From: Eublepharis macularius | Taxonomy: Eukaryota > Chordata > Lepidosauria > Squamata > Eublepharidae | Direction of reading: 5' to 3' | NCBI RefSeq assembly: GCF_028583425.1 | Contig: NC_072807.1 | Location: 36,089,001 to 36,153,000 of the forward strand | Length of the DNA stretch: 64,000 nucleotides | Part shown: positions 1 to 10,899 of the stretch, piece by piece | How positions within the stretch are numbered: position 1 is the first letter of the stretch | Layout: every line of letters starts with the position of its first letter | Notes under the pieces: model-generated | What the model was told of the DNA's origin: nothing | Database searches by the model: none | The model's input: the letters and a program-made list of their open reading frames with translations, nothing else | Program-made: the position numbers and the translations under genes

Positions 1-1260
1 ATTCTCATAGTCAAGTCAAACTATTAATGCCAAAACCTCATTATCTTTAATGCAGAATGCAAGAACAGGAGAGAGACAGATTTGTAATGTAAATGAGCGT
101 TTGACCAAGGCCAGTTTTACATTTTGCATTACAAACCCACTGAAGTGAGAATGGTTTTGAGCATCATGGAAGGAAACAATCTTGCAGATATCTAGGGATG
201 GGGGGGGCTGGGGGGACCCACAAGAGCCGGGAAGGAACAATGTTTTAAGACACAAAATGCTAAGGCGGGTAATGAGGTGGGAACACAAACAGCACGTCCA
301 TAAAAGAAATTCTCATTTAAGCTCCATCCCTCACTTTACCAAAGAAAGGGCAGCTAAAACTTCTGGATTTGATCACAGAGATCCTTGCATGCATGTATTG
401 CTTTCCGCACCTGCAAGCGTTTCACACTATTAATAGCAATGAATCATACTTCTTTCCACCCATGCCAATTGGAGTTTGCTCCACCGGCCGTGAACCAAGA
501 ACCCCTCTTTCCCTCCCACGACTGTCACAATGCCAGGGCAGCCCACGGGGGCCTTTCAGATTGAGGGCTAAGGGAGTGTGTGGCAGTGCGCCAACTGCAA
601 ATGTGAGTGATGAGAAAAAACAGGTTCCGGGGGGAACGTTTACTCGAAGAGTTATTTGTTGACGTCAACTGCTGGTCCTTTATTTTATGGCATGCAGTTA
701 GTCCTTGGTGCTGCAGAATTGTTTGTGGGCCAAAACAGAATTTCTAACGTCAAAAATGTGGGGGAGGGGGGCAGCCCAAAGCAGTGCTATAACCATTTCT
801 AGTTACCGGCATTTCCTGATAGCCAAAGAGGTTGTACTGCTTAGGGCATCTGACCAGCTGGGGAGACCAGGTTCAAGCCCCCACTCAGATCCATTGTAGG
901 TCACCTTCACCAGTTTCATATCAGGTCAAACTATGCTTATTACATTAGCAATCTTGGATCACCTCTCTCTTAGGTATGGGGGGCAGATTTGGATCATGGT
1001 TATGGTGCTGATTGGGGGGCAATAATGGTAATCTTTCCCTTGTGCTGTTTTCTGGAACAAAGCTGCTCCCTGAGATATAAGTACCTTCATCCTAGTCCGA
1101 CTCTTCTCACTCTCCAAGTTTGGAAACTAGACCCTCTGTGGCAACCCTGGGAACAAAATCTCCCCTTTCTTTGAAGCTCAACAACTTATTTTCCTCCAAG
1201 CAAAAGGCCACCTCCATCATTTTTCCTCTGGGACCTCAGTGCTAGAAGTCTTTCAGAAAA
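1..1260. other. No gene seen; weak tRNA-SINE-like trace
   Basis: Only short open frames without recognisable similarity. Around 820-960 there is a decayed tRNA-SINE-like stretch (B-box-like ccaggttcaagccccc). Nothing else is supported. Confidence 0.4.
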
Positions 1261-1263
1261 GAG

Positions 1264-1499
1264 AGCCAGTTTGGTATTGTGGTTAAGAGTGCAGGTTTGG
1301 AGAGCCAGGTTTGATTCCCCACTCCTCCGCTTGAGGCCAGCTGGGTGACCTTGGGCCAGTCACAGCTCTCTCAGAGCTCTCTCAGCCCCACCCACCTTAC
1401 AGGGTGTTTTGTTGTGGGGATAATAATGACATACTTTGTAAACCGCTCTGAGTGGGCATTAAGTTGTCCTGAAGGGCGGTATATAAATCGAATGCTGTT

Positions 1500-1532
<33 letters not shown>
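1264..1532 (+). mobile_element. tRNA-derived SINE with (GTT)n tail
   Basis: The head has a tRNA-like A box (tttggtattgtggttaagag) and B box (ccaggtttgattcccc). The body reads agctgggtgaccttgggccagtc and ctctctcagccccaccc, then ggcggtatataaatcg and a TTG/GTT triplet tail. Near-identical copies lie at 1720-1982 (inverted) and 25557-25812, which defines it as a dispersed family. It has no protein-coding capacity; it would rely on a LINE for movement. Confidence 0.88.
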
Positions 1533-1719
1533 AAAATCCTGGGATGCTTTTGTAATCTGCAGAGAGTGCCCATTGGTTTGTAAGTAACCTCCTATCATTT
1601 TGTGGAACCTCCCAAAATATTGGGATTGGTTTGGTCTCTTAGGGCGGCCATGTTGTGATGGTATCCATTGCCCTTTTCCAGACTCAGGCTCAACAAGATT
1701 GGGTCCATTTCCACAATAT

Positions 1720-1982
1720 AATAATAACAACAATAACAACAACATTTGATTTATATACCGCCCTTCAGGACAACTTAACACCCAATCAGAGCAGTTTACA
1801 AAGTATGTTATTATTATCCTCACGACAATCACCCTATGAGGTGGGTGGGGCTGAGAGAGCTCTGAGAGAGCTGTGACTGACCCAAGGTCACCCAGCTGGC
1901 TTCAAGCGGAGGAGTGAGGAATCAAACCTGGTACTCCAGATTAGAGTCCTACCGCTTTTAACCACTACACCAAACTGGCTCA
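1720..1982 (-). mobile_element. tRNA-derived SINE, inverted copy
   Basis: Reverse-oriented copy of the SINE at 1264-1532: AAC triplets first, then the complement of ggcggtatataaatc, the CT-rich body, the B box and the A box, ending accaaactggctc. About 190 bp separates it from its inverted partner. A 153-residue open frame on the minus strand across both copies is repeat sequence, not a gene. Confidence 0.87.
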
Positions 1983-1984
1983 CC

Positions 1985-2827
1985 AATATGGCTGTAAATG
2001 TTTTCTTGTGGGTAATGAAGCTAACTTCAAATGAGTCTGATTATTGGTTCATTCTAGCTCCATATGGTCTACTCGGGATGGACACACAATTTTCCCCAGT
2101 CAGGCCAAGGCTACCAGCTACCTAAGATTTCTTCAGCTGGGAACTGAATTTGGGACTTTCTTAAAACATTCACTCTTCCAATGAAATCCAGAGGAGAATT
2201 AAACTTCATTCGACTCCCCTAGCAAAGAAACAACCAGAAGACGCTATTTCTTATTCATCATTCACCTATGTGATCACTGCATCCCGCTTTCCCACACCCA
2301 CCCGCTCAAGAGATTGTGTGTCTGCCATTTCCCAAAGGAGCGAGGGGCCACGTGGGTCAGCCAAAGGGAAGTATTGTTGAGGCGGAGTGGGGACAAGCCT
2401 CAGAGCTCATGTCTCCTGGGCTGCTCTGAACACTTTTAATTACTTCGGAATGGAGGGGGGGTGCATTTATTCCCAGTTCATGACATTTTCTCATACCATT
2501 TTTTTTATTCGATACAAATCTACAAAGTTTGGATGAGCATCTGGAGTTGTGTGACCTATCCCGTGGGAAAAAACCCCAGCACGGCTCTGAGTGTGTATGT
2601 TAATTAATGCAACAATGCTTCAGTGACAAAGGAGGATGATTAATCAATTGCAAACATTTTGAGTGCCTCGAAAGGGACCCCAAGGCATGAGATTTGAAAG
2701 CTGTACGTGATTTTGAACGCATGCGAACACATGGCGCTGCCTTATCCCAAATCAGATCCTAGATCCATCAAGATCAGTACTTATTCAGACTGGGTAGGTC
2801 TTGGATGGAAATCTTTCATATCACCTG
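1985..2827. other. No gene seen
   Basis: Mixed-composition sequence without a supported open frame or recognised repeat. Confidence 0.4.
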
Positions 2828-3029
2828 GGCCATTTTCACACTACTAACCTGCTTCTTTAATATTGCAAAACATCGCACAAAAAATGCGGAAGATAGCGTC
2901 TTCTCGCGAAAGTTTTTGCGCGATGTCGCACGATGTCGTGAAAACTCTCACGCAAAGACGCTATCTTCCACGGTTTTTGTGCGACGTTTCGCAACGTTGC
3001 AGAAGCAGGTTAGTAGTGTGAAAACGGCC
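2828..3029. mobile_element. Hairpin MITE, GGCC-N-TTTTCAC family
   Basis: Long inverted repeat: ggccattttcacactacta at the left end pairs with tagtagtgtgaaaacggcc at the right. It is flanked by CTG on both sides (2825-2827, 3030-3032), a 3-bp target duplication. The interior has palindromic cgcgaaa and gcgtcttc blocks. Related copies: 3222-3454, 26916-27162, 34073-34212, 46682-46863, 60511-60670. Confidence 0.85.
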
Positions 3030-3221
3030 CTGGTCCTTTTAACAGAAGATGCCAAGGACTGAAGCTGGGAACTTCTGTGTATGAACCAGACGCTCTGAGC
3101 CATGGTGTGTTCCCATACATGTGTTTATAATAAATACATACACACGTAAAAACTGTATGTGATATGTTCCCTTTTCTCACACATACAGAAGGAAACATCT
3201 CTTTGAATGCTCAAAGACATT

Positions 3222-3454
3222 GGCCATTTCCCCACGTCTTACCTGCCTGCGGAACATCGTGCGAAAGACCCGGAAGAAAGCGTCTTCTTGCGCGAATTCA
3301 CACCAGGAAGACACTGTTTTCTGGGAGTTTTGCACGATTTCGCGCAAAACTCCCAGATAGCAGTGTCTTCTGATGCGATTTCACACGAGAAGATGCTGTC
3401 TTCTGGATCTTTCACGTGATGTTCTGTAGGCAGGTAAGACGTGTGGAAACGGCC
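3222..3454. mobile_element. Hairpin MITE, GGCC-N-TTTTCAC family
   Basis: The ends ggccatttccccacgtctta and taagacgtgtggaaacggcc are inverted, flanked by ATT on both sides (3219-3221, 3455-3457). The interior repeats gcgtcttc/gaagac blocks like the neighbour copy at 2828-3029. Confidence 0.82.
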
Positions 3455-3504
3455 ATTGTAGAGGAAGTGTGGGGTGAAAGGTGTGTGAAGGTGCCTGAGA
3501 TGAT

Positions 3505-3625
3505 AGATTCATAGAATCATGGAGTTGGAAGGGGCCATACAGACCATCTAATCCAACCCCCCGCCCAGTGCAGGATCAGCCTAAAGCATCTCTGACAAGT
3601 ATTCATCCAGCCTCTTCTTGATGTC
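3505..3625 (-). mobile_element. CR1-type LINE 3' fragment
   Basis: The stretch tagaatcatggagttggaag, then ggccatacagaccatctaat, then ccaaccccccgcccagtgca is characteristic of amniote CR1 LINE tails. Orientation is inferred from the family and is not certain. It is truncated. Confidence 0.65.
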
Positions 3626-3873
3626 ACTCTCCCCCAAGCCACCCTTCATCTTCAGCTGTGTTAGACTGCTAATACATTTTAGAAAAACACACAGAGAGAG
3701 GTTATCCCAACCACAGATCTTTTGCATTTTGTCTAGTTTGGCCCCAACTCTGTGTCACTGTCGTCCCGTCTCCCAGAGGGGAACCCAGCCATTGTTTCAT
3801 CTTCACATGCCTAAACACTTCCCGTGTAGGCAAACAAATGTGTTCCGTGTCAATTGGACCCTTGTTTATGTGC

Positions 3874-4690
3874 TAGGGTTGCCAGCTCCAGGTTGGGAAA
3901 TTCCTGGAGATTTGGGGGCAGAGCCTGGGGAGGGGAGGGTTTGGGGAGGGGAGGGGAGGGACCTCAACAGGGTATAATGCAACAGAGTCCACCCAAAGCA
4001 GCCATTTTCTCAAGGGGAACTTCTCTCTATGGCCTGGAGATCAGTTGCAATTCCAGATCTCCAGCCACCACCTGGTGGCTAAACCCCAACGAGAGAGCCA
4101 TGTGTTAGGAATGAGAAAACATAAGCCGTGGCCGACTAACTAGGAAAATATCAAAAAGTGTATTTGGAACAAATCTATCACAGCCTGAGAGCGAGCCGTC
4201 ATTATGCATTTGATTTGGAATTGTTGTGAATCGTATGTGCAAGAATTGTAACTGCTTGGAAGAAGGAGAATCCGATACGGGATGGTCATTTGCTAGCTAA
4301 ACCATTGTGGTTGCAATTTGAATGTTTTCAGCAGTTAGTGATTGAATTTATTGTATTATGATCTTATTGGCGTTGTGATTTGCCCTTGTATTAACTGTTG
4401 CACATATCTGTATTTGAATTTTGCTGTACTTATCGTTCCAAATCGGGCTGAGTTCACAGCCTATAAAGAAACTCTAGGGTAGCCTGTTTTACCCCTTCGT
4501 TGGACGGGGTGGAGAGGTGTCTACCGGGGCTCCCTTAAAGAGTGGTATTGATTGTGACATAGGAATGTTTATTGTATCGATTGTATAATTCACTGTGATA
4601 GATTTGTTCCAAATACACTTTTTGATATTTTCCTAGTTAGTCGGCCACGGCTTATGTTTTCTCTCACCACCTGGTGGCTGGCAACTCTAA
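3874..4690. mobile_element. hAT-like MITE with TAGGGTTGCCA ends, split by a nested insertion
   Basis: The left end tagggttgccagctccaggt and right end ctggtggctggcaactcta are imperfect inverted repeats. Near-matching flanks ttatgtgc (3866-3873) and atatgtgc (4691-4698) suggest an 8-bp target duplication. The element is interrupted at 4081-4664. Family members: 4944-5161, 6905-7111, 15262-15402, 20045-20240, 30000-30135, 37853-38081, 52070-52172. Confidence 0.7.
4081..4664. mobile_element. 584-bp fold-back insertion with 15-bp target duplication
   Basis: The identical 15-mer CACCACCTGGTGGCT lies on both sides (4066-4080 and 4665-4679). About 70 bp near the left end (from 4112, gagaaaacataagccgtggc) reappear inverted at the right end (about 4595-4663). 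The middle has no open frame longer than about 60 codons. The first ~31 bp lie outside the inverted repeat. Class is uncertain; a Penelope-like or other retroelement terminal structure is possible. Confidence 0.72.
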
Positions 4691-4943
4691 ATATGTGCCC
4701 GTTTGAATGTTGATTCTTACCCGTTTCGAATGTCAGCACCTCCAGGAAAAGTTCCATCATTTTACTTATGCTTAAATGCATCTTTCCCTCATCTATCCCT
4801 CAGGTTGATGTCAAATTGCTCTGTACTGTTGTGAGTACATTCTTTCCTTTCCCTCTAATTAATCTACCATTTTGCAATGAGGGATATTTGTTCTGCACCT
4901 GATTTTTCTTTGGTTAATTAACCCTTATTTTCATGGGCGTGTA

Positions 4944-5161
4944 GGAGAGTTGCCAACCTCCAGGTGGGGCCGGGAGTCCTCCCAGAATTACAATTCACCC
5001 CCAGACTACAGTGATCAGTTCACCTGGAGGGAATGGCAGCTTCAGGGGGCAAACGCTATGGTATACCATAGATTCTGGGTAAAATCCCTCCTCAAATTTA
5101 ACCCTCCACAGGCACCACCCCCAAATCTTTAGGAATTCCCCCAGCTAGAGTTGGCAACCCT
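4944..5161. mobile_element. hAT-like MITE, GGTTGCCAACTCC family
   Basis: Starts gagagttgccaacctccagg and ends cagctagagttggcaaccct. The interior matches the family (cagaattacaattcacccccagac, split by differences). No clear target duplication was read. Confidence 0.65.
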
Positions 5162-6730
5162 ATGATATATATCAGTGGTACTCCAGAAGAATTACTGCTG
5201 CATTGTGGCTCCCCCATCCCCAAAAAAGCTATAGAGCATGGACTTCCTTAGGAGGAGGTGTCAGAATCAATGCCAACTGACTTGGCTACCACCTAGGAAA
5301 GACAGCTTTTTGGTTCTGGGTAGGAACTGGTTGCTGAATGTGGAAAGGAGCACAGACAGAAAAACTAGAGTAATACATGCTTCGGTATGATTTGGGAAAT
5401 CCATCCGTCTCTGGCAGATCTCCCTGCAGGGTGGGGCTGGGCCTGTTCCCAGCTGCAAAAAACTTTAAAAGTGACATGATATGGCAGGGTGGGTTCAGCC
5501 ATAACAGGTGGTGTACCCTTGGCAGTGCAAGAGCCCTGCCATGCGCCATTGATGCTACACCTATGCCTGTCTGGATAAAGCAAGTCTGTCTCCGAGGCAG
5601 CTGCTGGTCAGGGAAACTTGTGGGTGTGAGGGATACAGAGCGTAGGGTGGAGTCCGGAAATCATTGCAGGGAAACAGAAAGGGGGGGAAGGGGGGAAGAG
5701 CGGTGGATGAATTTGGAAACCGCATCCTGTGGGGCTGATACGATCTTTCCAGTCCAACTTTTTTTGGCAGGCCTCAGCCTATGAGCGAGTCTGAGTCAGA
5801 AGCCAGCAAACGTCACAAAGGCCCTATTTAGAGCCATCCTTCTGCCCACCCTCTCCCCCTCCCCTCCTTTTCTCCACTCTGCCCCCTTATCCAGCAGCTC
5901 CGTTCGTTTCCAGTTTGGTCCAATTTCCTCAAGCCCCCTCCAGAGGCCTTTGCTGAACGGGAATAGAACTCCTTTCGCCTCGTCCCGGCTAGCCAGGAGT
6001 GTTTTGGAGCACAGAAGGGCCCAAAATAGGAATGTAATTGGGGGCACGCTCTGTTTGTTGCCCTCTGGAAACGCAAAGACAGTTCCTGGTCAGAGAGAGC
6101 CTCTCTTGATGTGTATAACATGCTATGGGCAACAGAGCAAATGGCACCTGGCACATTGGTGCACATCAAACAGGCAGCAAGGGGTGCAATAGCATAGGAG
6201 TCCCTTGATGTGCACACAGAACAAACAAGTTGCATAAGGCTTTGGGGGCAGAATGCTGTTGGTGTCCAGAATTCTGTTGTGGTAACCCATTAGCCATTTT
6301 CGTTGGCAATGAACACTGGGAAGCCAGGTTGAATGACCTGATTGCACAATGGCACAAGCAGGGGCAAAGCTGTGTGTTAAAGTGAAAAGAATGAATGCCA
6401 GTTTCTCTTTCCTGGGTTGTTTTCCCCAAAAAGCAGAGTATAGAGCAGAAAGAAGGGGAGGAACTGTGGTCAGCAGCAAAGCCTTGATAGACCAATTGTA
6501 TGACTCGGTATAAAACAACTTCATGCGTTCAGAGGATGCAGCAACCTCAGTCAATCAATCTCTAATCTCCTCCCTCTCTGGCCACGTGCCCAAACCATGG
6601 GCCAAGCTCACGGGGTGACCTTGAGCCAATCACTCCCTCTTAGCTTCACCTGCCTCAAAAGTTGTTGTGAGGATAAAAGGGAGAAGGGGAAGCCACATAC
6701 AAGGAAAATCAAAGCATAGATGGAGGGACA
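5162..6730. other. No gene seen
   Basis: Several overlapping short open frames on both strands, none with recognisable similarity. A weak SINE-like block (6595-6690, gtgaccttgagccaatcact, then gttgttgtgaggataaaagg) resembles the body of the tRNA SINEs. Confidence 0.4.
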
Positions 6731-6733
6731 GAG

Positions 6734-6835
6734 AGACGGACGGACGGACGGACGGACGGACGGACGGACGGACGGATAGATGGACGGACGGACGGACAGG
6801 TAGATAGATCAGGGACAGGGACAGGGACAGGGATG
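6734..6835. repeat. (GACG)n tetranucleotide array with GACAGG tail
   Basis: Runs of GACG/GGAC units to about 6798, then repeats of acaggg. The Ser/Val/Pro-rich frame predicted on the minus strand is a by-product of the repeat. Confidence 0.9.
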
Positions 6836-6904
6836 GACCGATGATCATATAGTGCAAATGTAGCACAACTAGAAAACAATTTGTAAGTCACACCATCCAT
6901 CGAG

Positions 6905-7111
6905 GTAGAGTTGGGGCCTGGAGATCGCCCAGAATTACAGCTGACCTCCAGACAACACAGTTCAGTTCCCCAGAGAAAATGGCTGCTTTGGAGGGTGGAA
7001 TCCATAGCATTACACCCTGCTGAAGGTCTTTCCCCTCCCCAAACCTTGCCGTCCCTAGGCTCCACCCCAAAAATCTCCAGGAATTTCCCAACCCAGAGTT
7101 AGCAAACCTAC
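6905..7111. mobile_element. hAT-like MITE, GGTTGCCAACTCC family
   Basis: Reads gtagagttggggcctggaga at the left and ttcccaacccagagttagca at the right. The body has agaaaatggctgctttggag and ggtggaatccatagcattac, shared with copies at 20045 and 15262. Confidence 0.65.
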
Positions 7112-7950
7112 CCCAAGAGAAAGACCCTGAGAATGTCCTTTAACCCCCAAGACACCTACAGTTCTCACAGTTTCTTAATTGGGAAAGTGAGACACTCTGC
7201 TTTTAGACTAAAAATGTCCTTCATTTACCATGCAAGATAGCTCGCTCTTTGTTGTGTGTCTGAAAAGGACCTGCCCACTTTTAAGCTAGACCTGTCCCAA
7301 AAGCACGCGGTCTTCACAGCTGTGACCTGTTCTTGGGTGACCGTTTCCATATCCTTCCCATAATATCCTTTGCATCTGGCCAAGCCGAGCAGCGAAGGAA
7401 ATGCCATCGACATTAACATTTCTACGATCCTTTTCAAAATGCATCTTGGGCCAGCCAGGACTGTGAAGTGTCTGCCAAGGGGCCTGATCTATGCAGCGAG
7501 AAATGCAGATGGCGAGTCAAGAGAGGTTTTCGTGCTAAGGAAGGAAACAGCCAAACATGAGCTCTGAGCAAGGGGCTTCCCATTCCAGGACATCTTCCGG
7601 AAGTCACCTGGGGCATCCTTAAACCGGTCCACAAGACTAGCCAGTTTTCATGACCAAGGGGCTCCTCTTTGAAACAGGCAGGTCCCCATCCAAAGTTGAC
7701 CACTGCTCTGAAATCATTTCGGCAAGCCATTCTCAGCACCGTTTCCCCTCAGCTCTGGGATAATAGCATGGGCCTTCTTTACAAGGTTGAGGAATCAGAT
7801 GTAGGGAAAACCTCAGATTAGATTATTGTAATTGCTCTACATGGGTCTGCCCTTAAAGTCAACTCCTGTTGCTACAGAACACTGCAGCCTGGTTGCTATC
7901 AGGTGCTAGGTGTCAGATATGCATGCAAACATATCTGTCATAGGTGTGCT
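7112..7950. other. No gene seen
   Basis: Unremarkable unique-looking sequence without supported coding or RNA features. Confidence 0.4.
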
Positions 7951-7952
7951 TT

Positions 7953-8206
7953 AGATCCAGAGGAGTTAGCCGTGTTAGTCTGTAGTAGCAAAATAAAAAA
8001 GAGTCCAGTAGCACCTTTAAGACTAACCAATTTTATTGTAGCATAAGCTTTCGAGAATCACGTTCTCTTCGTCAGATGCATAGTACAGAAACTGGTCAAA
8101 TTTGACCAGTTTCTGTACTATGCATCTGACGAAGAGAGCTGTGGCTCTCGAAAGCTTATGCTACAATAAAATTGGTTAGTCTTAAAGGTGCCACTGGACT
8201 CTTTTT
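7953..8206. mobile_element. Long palindromic element with AGTCCAGTAGCACC arms
   Basis: After a non-palindromic head (gatccagaggagttagccgt) the sequence from about 7995 is a nearly perfect inverted repeat with arms of about 100 bp. The left arm gtccagtagcacctttaaga returns as tcttaaaggtgccactggac at 8180-8199. The centre is tggtcaaatttgacca. Other copies: 51644-51853 and 54398-54611; diverged copy 14292-14520; fragment 36840-36900. Confidence 0.85.
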
Positions 8207-8329
8207 GATAGGTGTGTTTTGTATCCTGCACTGATCCTCTGAGAGTATGTGAAGTATATTCAATTGTACATACAGAAGATCTGTATGAGCAATCAAGAGG
8301 ACTCTGCTTTTATGCTTTCCTGTTTTATT

Positions 8330-8475
8330 ATCCGGCTATTTAATTGCTGGCTCCTTGAATTGTTTATTGACGGTTACAGTTTTATTGTTTTGACTGTGGA
8401 TGTTGGAAGCCACTTCAGGGGCCAAGTTGGCTGAGAGTGCGGGATATAAATGCTTGAATTGTAATAAAGATGTAA
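8330..8475 (+). mobile_element. LINE 3'-tail-like fragment
   Basis: The end gtgcgggatataaatgcttg followed by A/T-rich sequence resembles L2/CR1-type LINE tails seen elsewhere in the window (30900-30985, 47290-47390). Confidence 0.4.
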
Positions 8476-9382
8476 ATTAAACTTGAAACAAGAGAGACGA
8501 CTGAGGGAGGAGAGGAAGAGGCGGACAAGAATGAAAGAATGTTCTGTTCTTTGGTACATTATTGAGGCTTAATTGCAGCGACAGGTGGATGGAGGCGCAC
8601 TTTTTCTTTTCTTTTTTTGGTGATGTTTTGTTACACATCGTTTCCTTGCTTGCATTCCCATATTGTTTTGTTTTTTTCTTTTACACCGTTTCTGTAATTA
8701 TCCTCTTTATATGCAAAAATAATGTTTAAAAAGTTAGCATGCATACATTTAATGGATAAAATTCTATGTGACGAAACTGAAAATGTGGAGATATTTCGGG
8801 GGTGGGAATCTGAAGAAGAAAGGTGGTTAGCCCCTCCCCACAAAAGAGAAGCAATGTGCACCCCTGCACAAGAGTGGCATTTCCCCTACCCCGCAGTGTT
8901 CATTAGATTCTTTTACTTTCGACTGTTATTTTTATAATTGTTAATTTCAAAAACCGATTATTTGAGCTTATGTTTTATTGAGAGTTCATTAGATTGTAAA
9001 TGAATATAACAGGCCACCTCAAAAACTAATTTGGGGTTTGAGAAACAGGATATAAATCATTTAAATGAAATCAATAATCACTCAAAAATTCGTTTGCCAC
9101 AGTATTATTTATTGGAAAGGGACGATGCGGTCATTTTTGCTTCTCTTTTTATTCTGTCGTTGCCACCAATCTCAGTCTGCCTCATTTTTGCTTATTTTTT
9201 TCCTTAAAAACTTTGTGTCCCAACTCTCTTCCCCCAAACAATAACCTCTCTTCCAACAACAAAAGCTGTTGTTGCTTTTGTCTATTATTCATTTATGTAA
9301 TTAATGCCCAAAGAACATTAAAAAATATGTGTTTGGGGGGGAGGAAATTGGCACAACAAAACCTCAAATACAGGGGAAATTG
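8476..9382. other. No gene seen
   Basis: A/T-rich sequence with short chance open frames; no recognised feature. Confidence 0.35.
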
Positions 9383-9383
9383 A

Positions 9384-9785
9384 GACTCTCTCTACACGAG
9401 ATGCCTCAGCACATGTTCATCAAGTGTAGGGAGATGCAATGTTAGCCAGGAGGTGTAGTTTAAAAAGACAGAGCTGGCAGAGATCACTCCTCAGAGGGTT
9501 TGTTAATTTCATCTTTGCTCTGTCCAGTCTAAAACTGTGTGAGATCACAACCAGAGGGCAGTGAGGAATAGAAATGGGCTGGAGCTGCCTTCCAGAGCCA
9601 AGCTTGGACCTGGAGAAGTTATAATGGACTGAAGTTTCCCTTCTGGCATTTTGTAGCCCCTTCACGCAGCTCCAATGCATAGCAAAGCCTTTGTCCTGCC
9701 ATCAATTCTGTCTTTTTAAACTACCCTTCCCAACTACCATTGCCTCTCCTGACACATTTTTCAGATGTGTAAAGAGACTCAAAGA
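9384..9785. mobile_element. Harbinger-like MITE relative (subfamily C)
   Basis: About 400 bp highly similar to 10900-11326. Shared blocks: gatcactcctcagagggttt, accagagggcagtgaggaat and gaagtttcccttctggcatt. The ends gagactctctctacac and gtgtaaagagactc are inverted. Boundaries are approximate. Confidence 0.68.
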
Positions 9786-9834
9786 CTCATGTAGAGAGAC
9801 TCAAAGACTCGTGTAGAGAGACTCAAAGACTCGT
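9769..9834. repeat. 22-bp minisatellite, three units
   Basis: Three near-identical units of gtagagagactcaaagactc + gt at 9769-9790, 9791-9812 and 9813-9834. They appear to be a tandem amplification of the right end of the adjacent MITE. Confidence 0.85.
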
Positions 9835-10662
9835 GGGCTCTTTTCTCATAAAGGTAAAAGGGACTTCAAAATCAGGATATTCTAAAGTGAATCAGCAAGC
9901 TTCCAAAATTCAGTCTCGTCCCATATTGTTCAATTAGCTGAAATACTGAGAAACAACAAAATACTTAGACCAGTAAGAAGGTTGCCCATCCTTTCTTGGC
10001 ATGAAGGGACTCGGCAATATCCAACCAAGGAATGAATTCTGTCATGGAGAAACAGACTTTGGCAGTATCCAGCACCTGACCTGGAAGACGGCTAGTGTTG
10101 CTTGAGGGTCTGGCCTCAGACTGCAGCGTCTCACACGTGTCGAACACATTGTGCCTGCTCTACAAACTCAGGCACACTATGGTGGCGAGCTAACAACAAA
10201 GTGAAAATCGATACTGCCCCTTGGATCGGGTTCAGCCACTGCCTCCTTCCCAAATCCCGTTGTGCGTTTTTCTGTTAATGCCATTGGTGGGAATAGACAT
10301 GGTAACCACAACAGTTCATCAACAAGAACGCCAGTAGCTCTCAAAGAGGAAAGCTCAGAAAAAAACAAGCCATCGTTGATTCACATCATGACCTCCTGGA
10401 ATCCCCAGATTTTGAACGGAATGACATCATAATAAGGCCTTTAAACATACATTGGCATCATGAGAAAGAGGAATCAGGGCTGGTTTGACATTTGCACAAG
10501 CCAAAGCAAGTGCTCTGCAGTGCCTCGATTTTTAAAAAATACTCTTCTAATTAATTTCTAATATTCTGAATGCAAGTTCTCCTTCAAACTGCAGATACCC
10601 TTTGCCAATGAAGAACGGGCATTCCTTCATTGGTGTGAGAGAACGGAGAATGACTCATCTAA
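9835..10662. other. No gene seen
   Basis: No recognised repeat or supported coding region. Confidence 0.35.
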
Positions 10663-10896
10663 GAGCGGAACCACAAGTGACGCCTGACACAGGTTGGACG
10701 CTTGTCAGCTTTCCTCAAGTTTTGATGGGAAATGTAGGCGTCTTGGTCTTGCAGCTCGGCTCTCCGACTGCTGTCCAATGGACTTTTCAACTGTCACTTG
10801 TCCAACATTCCGCCAAGCTGCCTACATTTCCCATCAAAACTTGAGAGAAGCTGACAAGTGTCCAATCTGTGCCTTTTGTCACTTGTAGTTCTGTTC
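10663..10896. mobile_element. Harbinger-like MITE, subfamily B
   Basis: The ends gagcggaaccacaagtga and tcacttgtagttctgttc are inverted, flanked by TAA on both sides (10660-10662, 10897-10899). The long arms contain tcaagttttgatgggaaatg and its complement. TAA is the classic TWA duplication of PIF/Harbinger elements. Confidence 0.85.
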
Positions 10897-10899
10897 TAA

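Noticed and set aside
1371..1832. 153-codon minus-strand open frame with poly-Leu and poly-Asn runs
   Set aside because: It spans two inverted SINEs; the homopolymers come from their GTT/AAC tails.
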